Origin: Scleroderma bovista
Taxonomy: Eukaryota > Basidiomycota > Agaricomycetes > Boletales > Sclerodermataceae
Assembly (NCBI GenBank): GCA_037178675.1
Contig: JAYMGJ010000002.1
Coordinates: 41,766-105,765, forward strand
Direction of reading: 5' to 3'
Length of the DNA: 64,000 nt
The translations under genes were made by a program, and so were the position numbers. The notes beneath the pieces were generated by a model, which worked only from the letters and a program-made list of their open reading frames with translations, was not told where the DNA came from and ran no database searches. Below, one piece after another: positions 1-10,603 of this stretch. Each line of letters opens with the position of its first letter. Position 1 is the first letter of the stretch.

Positions 1-52
1 TCATGAACGGATAGATAACAACGACAAACCCAGTTCCCCAGATCCTAGGGTA

Positions 53-1231
53 GTGCTTAGTGAACTTGCCAAAGGTGCATCGCGATATAGCATCAGCCTC
101 GATGGGTTGGTATCTAAAGACAATGCCTTTTATTTTCGGGGAGGATATGCTATGGTTTGGTCGGGCATTTTGCGACTAAAGGAGGCTAAGAAAGTGATTG
201 GAAGGACCGCAAGCAGCGACTTCCTCGGAAATGGCGAGACTATGAAGGTAAATCTACCTCCCAATCATACTCTAGCTTACCTCTGATGGACGCGAACCAA
301 GGTGGCTATAAAAACTCCTCGTGGTGGTCTTCCAGGGGATTTGGGAATTATCAAGGTATGTACGATTAGTGTGCTTCGACCTGCTCTGATCATTGGATAG
401 ACATTCCTGAAAGAAGTGCATGCCTGGTCCAAGCTCGCTCATGCAAATGTCCTTCCCCTCATCGGGATCACTACGCAATTCGATATGACCGTATCAATCA
501 TTTCTCCATGGATAGAGAAAGGAAATGCACATGATTTCGTGTGTAGGGAGTCTGTTGACCCCCGCCCTTTGGTGCGTCAACAACTATTATAAGAAAACAT
601 TGTCTGAATACTGTAAAAATCGAAGGGATTGCAAGTGGGCTATGTCATCTGCATAATTGTATTTCGGGGCCACTGTACCATGGAGATGTGAACGGGGTAT
701 GTTTGTTTGTCTCTGCGAGGCGATTCTGCCTGATGGACTCGTTCCAGCGCAACGTGTTGATATCTCAATGCGGCCAACCCCTTCTTACTGACTTCGGTCT
801 ATCATTTCTAACCAATTCTTCATTCAGTTTGTCTGCCACAGAACATTTTGGAGGTTCATTACCATGGATGGCACCAGAAACAATGGAAGTTTGCGGCAAG
901 GCAACGGCAGAACGGGATGTGTGGGCATTTGCGATGACGGCTTTGGTGAATTTTCCCCATTTATGCTCGTAGGCTCGTAGCTGATTTTCTGCAGGAGCTG
1001 TTCACGCGTAAAGACCCTTTTCACCCAATCAGCGGTACCGGTCCCATCGTGTTGAGGATCTTGAAAGGTCCGCCTGATCGCCCGAGCCCCGAAAATACGT
1101 ATTTTCGTTTGACGGACGAGTGGTGGGGTATGTGCTCCAGATGTTGGAATTACAAACCTTCGTTGCGTCCTACCATGTTACAGGTAGCTGAGAGGATCGA
1201 ACAGATAGTACGTTCTTTCCTTGTTACCTAG
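53..1231 (+). pseudogene. TKL-type protein kinase, probably splice-defective (K1)
   Basis: A single kinase domain is assembled from exons at about 53-247, 302-355, 401-571, 619-696, 748-945 and 995-1231. Visible landmarks are a glycine-rich stretch FRGGYAMVWSG, the VAIK lysine, HGDVNG in the catalytic loop, LLTDFG, WMAPE, DVWAFAMTAL and the C-lobe WW..C..CW. The catalytic-loop lysine usual in the family (HGDLKG) is asparagine. The intron before the exon starting at 619 ends in AA, not AG, so correct splicing there looks lost. The start may lie before the window, since the neighbours show that such a domain can be one part of a multi-kinase gene. A possible C-terminal extra exon begins at about 1311 after GTGCAG. 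Seen: motifs and the missing acceptor. Inferred: loss of function. Confidence 0.72.
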
Positions 1232-2089
1232 TTTTCTGTCACTGACGATGTTTAAAGATGCAATTGCCCCATGCCTCCACTAACAGTGTAACACACACCA
1301 ATGGTGCAGGAAACTTTGCTCGCCGCCGTAGCCATGCGCACGGTCATTGAGAACCATTCATCACGAGAGGGACTTGACTCGATGCTTGGATTGATTTGCA
1401 GAGAAATATTTATACAGTTGACACTGGTATTTCGGATGCACTGTTTGGCAGTCTCGATCAAAGTGTTTATGCAGCCAGTGCCACGCATCTTTTATAGTGG
1501 AGTTTAATAGAGTGATTTGGGAGGATTGCTGGACGCACATGGGGGACTCCATCGAGTTAACTGTCAATGGGAATGTAATATTGCCTTTGATCGAGCAATC
1601 TGTAAGGAGGACGCCTAATGCCTGCACTGGCTAATCTTATCTTATATGCACAGGACGCGAATGGCGAGGGCTAGCATAGGGACAACATAGTCCACAAACT
1701 CCAACGAACACAGGCTTCCATTGCGAATGGCCGTGCGCATGTCTCGCCATTCGAAAAAGACACTACACGAGACTCTAGGACTTAAGAAGACAAACAGTGG
1801 TTGAGCATGTCGGATTGACGGAAGGTGGAAACAACGGAGCACTCGGCGCTGGTCAATCTGTGATGGATATTCTTTTTTCTCAAACGCGCCGGTAGTATAT
1901 ATGTATCTGACAATATCTTGAAGCCTGCACTAGTCAGCAAGTCCGAATCAACCGTGTTCCTTTCAAACTCAATCGCACGCACTGGCGTGTTCAAATTTGC
2001 ATCAACTAGGCACACATGTGTCTTCAGAGTTTACCATGTCTGGAATCACACGTATCATTTCCTTGTAGGAATAGGATTTCAGCAAGTCC
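1232..2089. other. intergenic stretch between convergent kinase genes K1 and K2
   Basis: An open frame at 1311-1507 could be a terminal exon of K1 if a donor at about 1209 joins to 1311, but it has no recognisable domain. I see no other gene in the stretch. The K1 and K2 genes point at each other across it. Confidence 0.4.
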
Positions 2090-3521
2090 CTACGCGACAT
2101 ACACCGTGGGGATGTCCATGGTCACGGCAATGGTCAAACTTAACGTCGGATGCCATTGGGAATGGCGGCATGGGACATCTCCCTCTGCAAAGATAGTAGG
2201 TAATTGGAAGCATTGTAAATAGCGGTAAACATACCATTCTTGCGATTGTCTGACTGACATGTGACATTAGAGGGCGTGAGCTGGGCTCATGTCTCCAACA
2301 TTCGGAGCAGATATCCCACCACTTATCTGCCATACGTGCGTATGTATCGTTTCTGCTTGGACGATCTGGCCCACCACTGGAAATTCTAGCTACGATAGCA
2401 GCAGTGGTGGGGAGGCGATGGAAGGGGTCTTTACGCGTGAAGAGCTCCTGCATCGATATACTTTAGAATTGCGAATGCAAAATAGTGGAATAGAATACAA
2501 GCGCTGTCATTGCGAAAGCCCACACGTCTGCTTGGGGTGATACCGCACCACCATCCAAAATTTCAGGAGCCATCCATCTTAAAGTGCCTTTGGTTCCCCC
2601 TGTGTTGGACACGGGCATGCTAAACGAAGAATTGACGGCAACAGAGAAACCAAAGTCAGTCAGGAGGGCTTCGCCGCTATCGGATATCAAGACGTTGACC
2701 TGCAACATGGTCATGTCAAATGGATGCCATTCCCTGAAAGGTAATTAGACCTACACCTTTCAGATCCCCATGAAATATTGGATGTGGTGTGTGGTTATGC
2801 AGATAATGCAGCCCTTCCGCAATTCCCTCGATCTGCATAGTAGTATTTAGATAGCTATAGCTTCGGATCTGTGCACTTACCAACGGCCGAGGATCAACAG
2901 TTTTATCTTGCACATAATTATGCGCGTTCCCGTTCTCCATCCATGGAGATACAATAGACACTGTCAGATCGAACTCGGTGGTGATGCCGAGGAGAGGGTG
3001 GACATTTGTGTGATCCAGCTTCCACCAGACATGCACCTCTTTGAGGAATTTCTGCTCAAGGATCAGAGTGTCACTGAAAGGCGACGAAAGCTGAGAGGAC
3101 CTTGATATTGCTTTCACCACTTGGAGGACTAAAACGCGGAGACTTTATGGCCACCTTCCAGCCATCCATATTAGATGCTAGCACGATAACGGCTCAGAAA
3201 CGATTTTACCTTGTTACCATATTTATCTTCCCTGAGACGACCGGCTAGAGTTCCAGCCTTATCCACCATTTTCGTGAGATCAACAGTACCCGAACGAACA
3301 ATGGCACTGCTTCCACACAAGAGGACGTCCTCGTTCATGGATACACATCCATCGAGGTTGACACTGCACCGCGATGCACGTTTGGCCATTTCTGCGAGAT
3401 CTTTCCTGGGATCCTGTGGACTAGAGCCAGAATTAATTCACATATGTCCACCCACGATGGTTGGCACTGTTAGCTGGAGGATTGACACTTACTGTGAAGG
3501 TCCTTCATTTTTACTAGCCAT
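2090..3521 (-). CDS. TKL-type serine/threonine protein kinase (K2)
   Basis: Reading on the minus strand from ATG at 3521, a 29-nt first exon joins across an intron (3492-3421) to SHPQDPRKDLAEMAKRAS. The kinase domain then carries LCGSSAIVRSG (glycine loop), VAIK, KFLKEVHVW (helix-C glutamate), HGDLKGVN, LLTDFGFS, RWMAPE, DVWAFAMTAL and the C-lobe. All catalytic residues (VAIK Lys, HGD Asp, DFG Asp, APE Glu) are present. A last exon adds a short tail ending at 2090. Exon borders match those of K3, and I see no internal stop, so it may be functional. The family transfers phosphate to Ser/Thr (possibly Tyr); substrates are unknown. The short N-terminal part before the kinase has no recognised domain or membrane segment. 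Confidence 0.75.
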
Positions 3522-4683
3522 GGAGATATCCTATAGTTCAGTGGAGAGAGAGAGTGCCGGCTGAACACATTTTATGTCTGCCCTGTGAAGAACCCCAAAC
3601 CTCTTGTTTACACAGGAACTAGAAGTTGGCCAAGGGTCCTGAAGATTGCGCCTTGGATTAAAGGTCAGTACATCGAATGACTGCAGGGACATACCTGAGG
3701 TGATCACATCAAGGTACCAACACGTGTGATGCGTTCTTTGAAGTGTGAGGTTAAGGGTGTCGTGCCAACCCATCATTGGCTGCAAATATGGGGTTTCCCG
3801 ATGCCGAAGCGTCCATCAGAGGCCATAAACCCTGAGACCAGACCTACGATTCGTGCGCGTAGGAACTCTACGTGTGAGCAGCAGATGACTATGGAACGAT
3901 GGGATAAATTGCAACAGGCCCTGAAGGGGTATTACACAAGGCAGACATCTGGGGCTATGTATTCAGCGCTGGGATGGATCTGGACGAAATGCGTAATGCG
4001 TGCATTAAACAGTTGGCAGCAGCGAAGATGTGGGTGCACCGTGGGAATAACGCGGCGTCCGGTCAGACCAATGCCACGATCCATTGATGGGTGGGGAAAG
4101 GCACCGAGAGATGCGTGCGTACTGAAGTTACAGGAACTGCTTGCACGTTGTGGTTGCACTCCATTTCCAAACTCCGAAAAGCTCCGCATGTCACCATAAC
4201 GGGTGGTGCCGAGGCCCTAGCTACGTGTCTCATCTTCATTCATCCAATCATCCGTTTCAGTCGCTCACACAGTGTAAAGTAGAGATAGAGACCACAGGAG
4301 ATCGCAGCAGCTGTTCCGGAGTAAGTAATGATAACATTGGCCAGACAGTTGGAATATCGTCCAGCCAACTGGGTTCTCCATGCAAACTAGGTGCTACTAC
4401 TTCAGATTGCAGATCCTGCCCATCAGCCCCGCGCTGTTTACCTCAAGGCTCGTGCCTCGTTTTCTGCCCTCTTAGCATAGCACTACGTCATGGCGTGTGC
4501 CTTTCCAATTTTTGCTCCATCAAACCTTTTCCGATGGCACTCTCCGTTTGGATACAATACGCTGGATGGGTCACCACTACCATTCCCTCTAGCTTTCTTA
4601 ATCAGAGTCCACCTTGGAATTTCCTTACAGAAACAGGATTTCAATATCAATATGGGGTGTATCTCTAGGATCCACGCCGGATT
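3522..4683. other. upstream region of K2, duplicated upstream of K3
   Basis: About 0.45 kb at 3720-4170 is clearly similar to 6340-6780, for example TGTGATGCGTTCTT, GAGGCCAT.AACCCT and ATTACACAAGGCAGACAT occur in the same order. The frame open at 3726-4199 has no recognisable domain and its counterpart at 6.4-6.8 kb is broken, so I treat it as non-coding 5' flank. Nothing recognised in 4200-4683. Confidence 0.5.
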
Positions 4684-6117
4684 TCAGGTAGTAAATGTTA
4701 ACCCTACGTGACAATCTCCATGGCCGAACACGGACACTACGATGGTCAAACGATGCCATTGGGAATGGAGGCTCCGGGCATGTTCATCTAGGAGGGTAGG
4801 TAGGTAATGGACCACTTTGCAACTGGCGAGGAACGTACGATCTCTGTGATTCTCCCAACTATCCGCAACATTGTTGGGCGGGACGCGGGGTTGTATTCCC
4901 AAGATCTGGAGCAGATATCCGACCACTCGTAAGTCATACGCTGACATGTATCTTCAGCGCTTGGACAAGCTGGCTTTTGTCCTCTAGCGATGCTAGTCGT
5001 GATGGCAACGATTGTGTGGAGTTCACGGTAAGGCTCTTCACGCGTAAAGAGCTCCTGCATGGATTTTCCTTTAACATTAAAAGGGTGAAAGAGTGAATGG
5101 CGTACGAGCGCTGTCATTCCGAAAGCCCACACGTCCGCTTCGGCTGATACATTACTACCATCCAAAATTTCGGGAGCCATCCATCTCCACGTGCCTTTGA
5201 TCCCCCCCTGACTGGGCATGGTCATACTAAAGGAAGAATTGACGGCGACAGAGTAGCCAAAGTCGGTCAGGAGGGCTTGATGGTTATCGGATATTAACAC
5301 ATTGACCTGCAACATGATCATGTCAAACAGAAACTATCTCTGTAAGGCAAACTAGACCTACACCTTTCATATCGCCATGGAATATCGGATGTGGTTTGTG
5401 GCTATGCAGATAATGCAGCCCTTTCGCAATTCCCTCGATCTGTGTAGTATTTAGATAGATACCTCCTCCACGATGTGCACTTACCAAAGGGCGAGGATCA
5501 ATAGCTTTATCCTGTACATAATCACGTGCGTTTCCGTTCTCCATCCATGGAGAAACGATGGACACGGTCAAATCGAACTTGGTGGTTATGCCGAGGAGTG
5601 GGAGGATATGTGCATGGTCCAGCTTGGACCAGACGTGCACTTCTTGTAGGAATTTCTGCTCGAGGGTAAGAGTGTCGTTGAAACTGAAAGTTGAAAGTAC
5701 CTTGATATTACGTTCACTATTTATGGGACTGGCTCGTGGAGTCTTTATGGCCACCTTCAAGCTTTCCATATTAGAAACCAATATAATAGTTGAGAAACCA
5801 TTTTACCCTGTTACCATATGCACCTTCCCAGAAACGACCACTTGTAGGTCTGACCTCCACCATATTCCTCAGATCAATAGTCCCCGAACGAACAAAAGCG
5901 GGCCCTCCGACGCGCAAATCATATGGTTCATCCATGGATACACATGCATTGAGGTTGATACTATACCGGGTTGCACGTTTGGCATATTCTTCGAGAATTG
6001 GCCTGGGATCCTGTGAACTAGGGCTAGTATTAATACATAATATATCGGCCCCCGACAGTCGGCATTGTCAGCTCGGATGATTGACACCTACTGGGGAGGT
6101 ACTTGATTTGTGGGCAT
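4684..6117 (-). CDS. TKL-type serine/threonine protein kinase (K3)
   Basis: Minus-strand gene starting at ATG 6117 (MPTNQVPP), with a first intron at the same place as in K2 and then SQDPRPILEEYAKRATRYS. Kinase landmarks are VGGPAFVRSG, VAIKTPRA, KFLQEVHVW, LLGITTKFD, HGDMKGVN, LLTDFGYS, RWMAPE, EADVWAFGMTAL and ELFTREEPY. The catalytic Lys, both Asp residues and the APE Glu are kept. The kinase exon order and intron sites match K2, and the last exon gives the same short tail (HSQWH). It looks intact. It is the upstream partner of a tandem duplication with K2; both are transcribed in the same direction, and about 0.65 kb of 5' flank was copied with them. Confidence 0.75.
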
Positions 6118-6780
6118 GGAGCTGGCCTAGAGTTCAGTAGAGGAGTAACGAACGAACAATGTATTGGCTGAGCCTGTTTTATGTCCTGCGGAAAACCCCA
6201 AACCTCGCGACTAGGAATTTGTCCTTGGATCAGCCCAAGCAGAGAATGGTCTTGGAGATTGACGCCCTGGATCAGTCCATCATACAACTATGGAGACATA
6301 CTTGAGGTAGAGGCACAGCGTATATCCCTGATCAAGCAGCGCGGTTGTGATGCGTTCTTCGAAGTCTAAGGTCCAGGGTATCGTCCTGGCCTATCGTTGG
6401 AGATCAAAATAGATGATTCGATATCACTGGTTGCAGAGGCGTGTATCTGAAGAGGCCATGAACCCTAAGACCAGATATACCATTTGTGGTCGTAGGAACT
6501 GACCAGACTAAGGAGCGATTGACTTATTTGAAATAGACCCTACAGGACATTAAGGGCATTACACAAGGCAGACATTCCGCAGTATATGAGACGCTGGTAT
6601 GGATCTGGGCGAAATGCGTAGTGCACCATAACACGGTATCAGCGAAGGGGTGCATGTGGACAACGCGGTGTGGTCAGACGATCCAATGGCCCATTGATCC
6701 GGGTTGGAAAAAGCACCGAGAGAATGGACGTGCATGTCGAATTACAGGAACTCCTCTCTAGGCTGTGGATTCAGCCTTAG

Positions 6781-7361
6781 TGCAGGAGACTAGGTGTGTG
6801 CACACGTCAAATACTTCGTTGTCGAAGGCGGCCAGTAACAGGAGTGGTTGATCCAGGGTCCGCAGTGGAATGCCAAACTGTAGGGGCTTCGTATGTAGTC
6901 CCGTCTGGTAAGTACTGATTGCCAGAAGTTGGCCAGAGATGTACTCGCTCACCAGCGTTTGGAAGGTCACAAGTGTGCACACCAATTTCTTTTTTTGGAC
7001 AAGCATATATACTCGAAATGCCGCCTGCGTCGGCAGAACCCTTGCTTGACGGGAATGGCCTAAGTTCAAAATTACAGCTATTGTGAAGCAATAACTAAGT
7101 CCAAACATACGAAGATACTAGACAACGCCGAAGGACGGAACCAACTACCGCAGAGGTCGCATTCCAAATTCACACGCTCGGCCAGGAAAGGAAGGACTTT
7201 CAAAAGTTACATATTCTCACGACTTAAGGTATTCCCAGAACCCTTGCTCTCCAAGCAAGGGAATTATGTAGCGGCTGACAAGTCTAGTCCTACATAAAAG
7301 CTATATCGGGGGCCCTCACGGGATCCCCTGGTCCGAGGAAAAATGCTCTTATGCACCCCCG
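6781..7361. other. intergenic, no gene recognised
   Basis: Open frames here have no recognisable domain. No repeat was recognised except the start of the direct repeat at 7362. Confidence 0.35.
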
Positions 7362-7493
7362 TCTTTGTGCTTCAGTCTGAGACAAGATAAGAGAAGCAAA
7401 GGTGATAGCAATGAGCAGAGAGCGAGTGGGTGAAGGCGCACAGCGCCTTATGGTCACGATCAAAACAAACCTAAAGGAGACGAGCATGAGCTG
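7362..7493 (-). repeat. 132-bp direct repeat, copy 1
   Basis: Nearly identical to 7770-7901 (shared stretches include CAGTCTGAGACAAGATAAG and GATCAAAACAAACC). The two copies lie just beyond the 3' end of the tyrosine-recombinase ORF. In PAT/DIRS-type elements split direct repeats occur at this position, so they may be its terminal repeats; this is inference. Confidence 0.6.
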
Positions 7494-7769
7494 TGTGGGC
7501 GGGCTGGGAAGACCTCGCCGGTGATCTCACTCGAGGCTTGTCTGACCACGACAACCGCGAGACTCCTGTGAGGTGGTTCCGAAGTGTATCTGACAGGATA
7601 TCTGCAGGAAGCTCAGGGCATGGTGGGTGGGCGAAAGCGTTGAGCTGCTTGATGTGCAGGCTGAGCTGGCTGGTGCAGGTGTGGAAAGAAAAGACGGCTA
7701 GCATCACAGCCACTTGAGCAAAGACACTATTCTATTCCTACTCGTGCCTCTTATGTAATAGAATGTCAA

Positions 7770-7901
7770 TCTTTGCACTTCAGTCTGAGACAAGATAAGA
7801 GAAGCAAAGGCGATAGCAATGAGCAGAGAGCGAGTGGGTGAAGGCACGCAGCGCCTTACGGTCGTGATCAAAACAAACCTAAAGGAGACGAGTGTGAGCT
7901 G
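7770..7901 (-). repeat. 132-bp direct repeat, copy 2
   Basis: Partner of 7362-7493 at a spacing of 408 bp. It ends about 80 bp from the stop codon of the recombinase ORF. Confidence 0.6.
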
Positions 7902-7978
7902 CATTACCCAGAAAGGTAGGCCCAATGCAACGAGGCCGCGCTCGGATCCCTTAGGTTAGGAGGGGCGACTTTACTCAC

Positions 7979-9520
7979 TCAACGAACCGGGGGCATAGCA
8001 ATTCTTGTGAATTCTAGCGCTGTTTTGGGTGGCATGGCTTGCATGTAAGGTGCTAGAATTTGGTTGTGTTTTCGTAGGTATAACCTGAAAGCATCACTGG
8101 CCCATCGGCCTTTGACTTTCATGACGTTGAAGGGGATGCCTCTTAGTAGATACTCCAATGTAGCGCCAATCCTGATTCCATGACCCTGTACATCATCATA
8201 GCCTGCCATTTTTGCGGCCTTTTTTAGGTGCGAAATGAAAGTTTGTCGAGTTAAAGGACGGTAGGAGCTGTCTTTCATGTATGCGAAGAGTGGGCCGTTG
8301 ATGGGGGGACTGTTGACTTCGAGATGGTTGTTAAAGGCGGTTAGTGGGTCAGTTGGGCCATTTTGTCGTGCCCAGTTGACTTCCTCTCCATTCTGGCTGG
8401 ATTTGGTCTGTGGGAGCAGGAAGACTTTGGTGTGAAATCCATTTCTGTCAGTGTCGTCTTGAACTTGAGCGAGAGTGATATGTTCCGTAGGATTGAAAGC
8501 ATTTAGCTGCCTAAGTGTGAACTCGCCCACTCTCACGGCAGAATAAAAAATGGTGGTTAGACATGCGAAAAACGCTGCGTCGAACGGTTAATTCAGCATG
8601 AGAGTCTTTCTGATGGCCGCGATTATTTCTGCAGTGATGGGTTGTCGCCAGTCTTGTTTCGTAGTGGGGGGGGCTAGCTTTGCTGCATCTTTCAACATTG
8701 TTGAGATTTGATCTTCGTGTAATGCCCATGGTAAGCCGTTCACTGTATGCCAGGCACGGACGATGTATATGTAGCCGTGGATTATTCTTCCTGAATATAG
8801 GCCCGAAAGAATGGATATGAACATTGAAATTAAATTAGTGCTTGCTGGGGCCCTCTCCTGCTCAGAAATGTTCCAGCTATCACAAAAAACATGGTAAACT
8901 AAAAGGCCCACGCTGTACGAAGCTCTGGTTTGTTCTGACCAGCCCTGGATTATGACTGATTTCACGCGGTCTTGCAGGTCGGGAGCTGCTAGCATACCGA
9001 GTTTCTGCAATACGTCAGGGTGGGGGACCCATTTGGCTAACCTGTCCTTTGTGGGACAGTGCGGATGGAATTCTGATGAGTGAGGTGTTAAGTTGGCTGG
9101 GTAAGGGGGAATAGAGGGCTGAGAAGGGTTGTTATTAGCGCTGCAGAGAGACGGCTGGTTGTTCTGCAAAGTGGAGATGGAGGGAAGGGGTTGAATTGAG
9201 CAGAAATTGATTTTAGATGCAGAATTGGCCGCAGTGCGGGTCGTCGAAGTCGAAGATGAGATGGGCGATATCGTTGGGGATTGGGACACGTGGGAGAGCA
9301 AGTTCGGTGGGGGGATACTTGCCCCGTGAAGGGCCGTCTGTGGGGTTTCTTTTACTGGGTATATACTTTGTGAAGACCCTATGGGGAGGGGACGCCAGGA
9401 TTGCGTGGATCCGTCGGAAGGATCTGTTGGTGGGTTTGTTGTTGCTGCGTCCCTTCTGCCAGGCTTCAACAACTCCTTGATTATCGCCATAAACCGTGAG
9501 CGGTGTGCTGGAGGAGTCAA
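7979..9520 (-). pseudogene. tyrosine recombinase of DIRS-like element, one in-frame stop
   Basis: The protein starts with a Pro/Ser/Thr-rich stretch, followed by a SAM-like core-binding region (GWSEQTRASYSVGL) and the catalytic domain. Catalytic landmarks are FYSAVRVGEFT (first Arg), GHGIRIGATLEYLLRG (H-x-x-R type) and GRWASDAFRLYLRKH (Tyr). A single TAA at 8588-8590 (minus strand) splits the domain, and the same frame continues on both sides, so this is a point lesion. The enzyme would integrate the circular cDNA. The true start is unclear because the first 300 nt overlap the RNase H frame. Confidence 0.78.
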
Positions 9521-10459
9521 TGGTTAACAGAATTTGGATTAGCATCTCGAAGGCGATGCTCTCAGCCCACCCGATGTCTCGCTCGTCTCTTTTCCATTCT
9601 TTGTGAAGCCTCCATGCACGCCATCTGTCCCTGATGGTGACTGCCAGTCCAAAGCTGGAGCTGGCATCTGAGAAAGCATTGAGGTTGAGAGAGTGAGTAT
9701 GGTGGGGGATGGGAAGTGGGGGGCTGGAGATCAGTGTGTTGCACCACCACTGCAGGTCAGCTGTCAGGCCACGTGGGGGGGTGCGAGGCATGAATGGATT
9801 GCTTCCGAAGATGCCTAGCATGGCCTGTAGTGATGTTAGGTAAGCGCTACCTTCAGGGATGGTCAGGGATGCATGCGATAAGCGTCCATGTAGTTTTTGC
9901 ACGTCTTCCAATGTGTGTTTGGCTGATTTAAACCACTCCTTTATTGCCAATAGGTACTTGTCGCGCTTCCCGTTGAAAAGATAACAATGTGTTTGGGTGG
10001 CTGCTCCCTCAGATGAGGTGCATTCGACCCAGGGACTTCTGGAGGTCTGGCAAGGCTCCCAAGGACCAAGGAGACTAAGAAACTAGAGAGTGCAAGGGTG
10101 GTTCAGTCACTCCAAGACTGAGCTCAAAGATATACACTGAAGAGAAGGATTTTTCTTAGTAAGCTAAGTACAAGCCTACATAGCTAAGGTAAGAGTCCAG
10201 TATCAGTACTACCAATCTACACACCCAGAGACAGGACTGTCTCTACACCGTGTGTTAGTGCAACAGTTTTATTTTTTAAATCCCATTCGAAACCCATGAA
10301 AATGGGCTTCGAGGAGAAAGGGGTATCCTTGGTGGGTTTCCACGGGATGCCAAGCTGGTCTGAAATGAAATTGATATGCTCCATGGCGAAGGTAAACCCT
10401 GAGGGGGTTGCCATGTCCTGGATCGGGAACTGGCAGTCTTCGGCAAACTGTTGAAGCAA
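9213..10459 (-). pseudogene. reverse transcriptase/RNase H of DIRS-like element, interrupted
   Basis: The upstream part (10459-10251) is the end of the RT (FTFAMEHINF, FMGFEWDLKNKTVAL). It continues after the insertion with GKRDKYLLAIKEWF, then LHGRLSHASL and RNase H motifs LNAFSDASSS, ESIAFEML and VYGDNQGVVEAW, which supply the D, E and D of the active site. Both parts are in the same frame once the insertion with one copy of the 6-bp duplication is left out. The RT catalytic YxDD region lies upstream and is absent. The 3' part overlaps the recombinase frame by about 300 nt. Confidence 0.75.
9994..10250. mobile_element. 257-bp insertion in the RT gene, flanked by TGTGTT
   Basis: The hexamer TGTGTT occurs at 9988-9993 and 10251-10256. 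Leaving out the stretch and one hexamer joins the two RT fragments in frame, so this is a later insertion and its ends are fixed by the reading frame. Size suits a small solo LTR or a non-autonomous element; no clear TG..CA ends or terminal inverted repeats are seen. Confidence 0.7.
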
Positions 10460-10603
10460 TACCTATATACATAGAGGAACTGCTACTCCAACTCACCTGT
10501 TGGGTGGAGTGCACAACCAGAGATGGTAGCGGTAGCTGGTTAAGAGCTGTTATATTATATAAGCGATGAACACTGTTTATATACAACAAATAGTGTGACG
10601 CGT

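Larger units (their letters stand above)
2090..6780 (-). repeat. tandem duplication: kinase gene plus 5' flank, two units
   Basis: Unit 1 is about 2090-4190 (K2 and its upstream DNA) and unit 2 about 4684-6780 (K3 and its upstream DNA). Order, orientation, exon structure and parts of the non-coding flank agree, while the sequences have diverged moderately. This is seen by eye; a dot plot would set exact borders. Confidence 0.7.
7902..10459 (-). mobile_element. DIRS-like (tyrosine-recombinase) retrotransposon, 5'-truncated and nested
   Basis: Minus-strand order is end of reverse transcriptase, RNase H, tyrosine recombinase, then direct repeats. This gene order and the absence of an integrase mark the DIRS-like class. 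The element is cut at 10448 by a Copia LTR, and carries a 257-bp insertion inside the reverse transcriptase. The upstream part (gag and most of the RT) is not found on the other side of the Copia fragment, so it was lost in later rearrangement. Confidence 0.75.

Noticed and set aside
3726..4199. 157-codon open frame upstream of K2
   Set aside because: The duplicated counterpart at 6.4-6.8 kb is not open and no domain is seen, so it is not supported as a gene.
6758..7108. Two overlapping minus-strand frames near 6.8-7.1 kb
   Set aside because: No domain, no homologous copy, and no splice context; likely chance.
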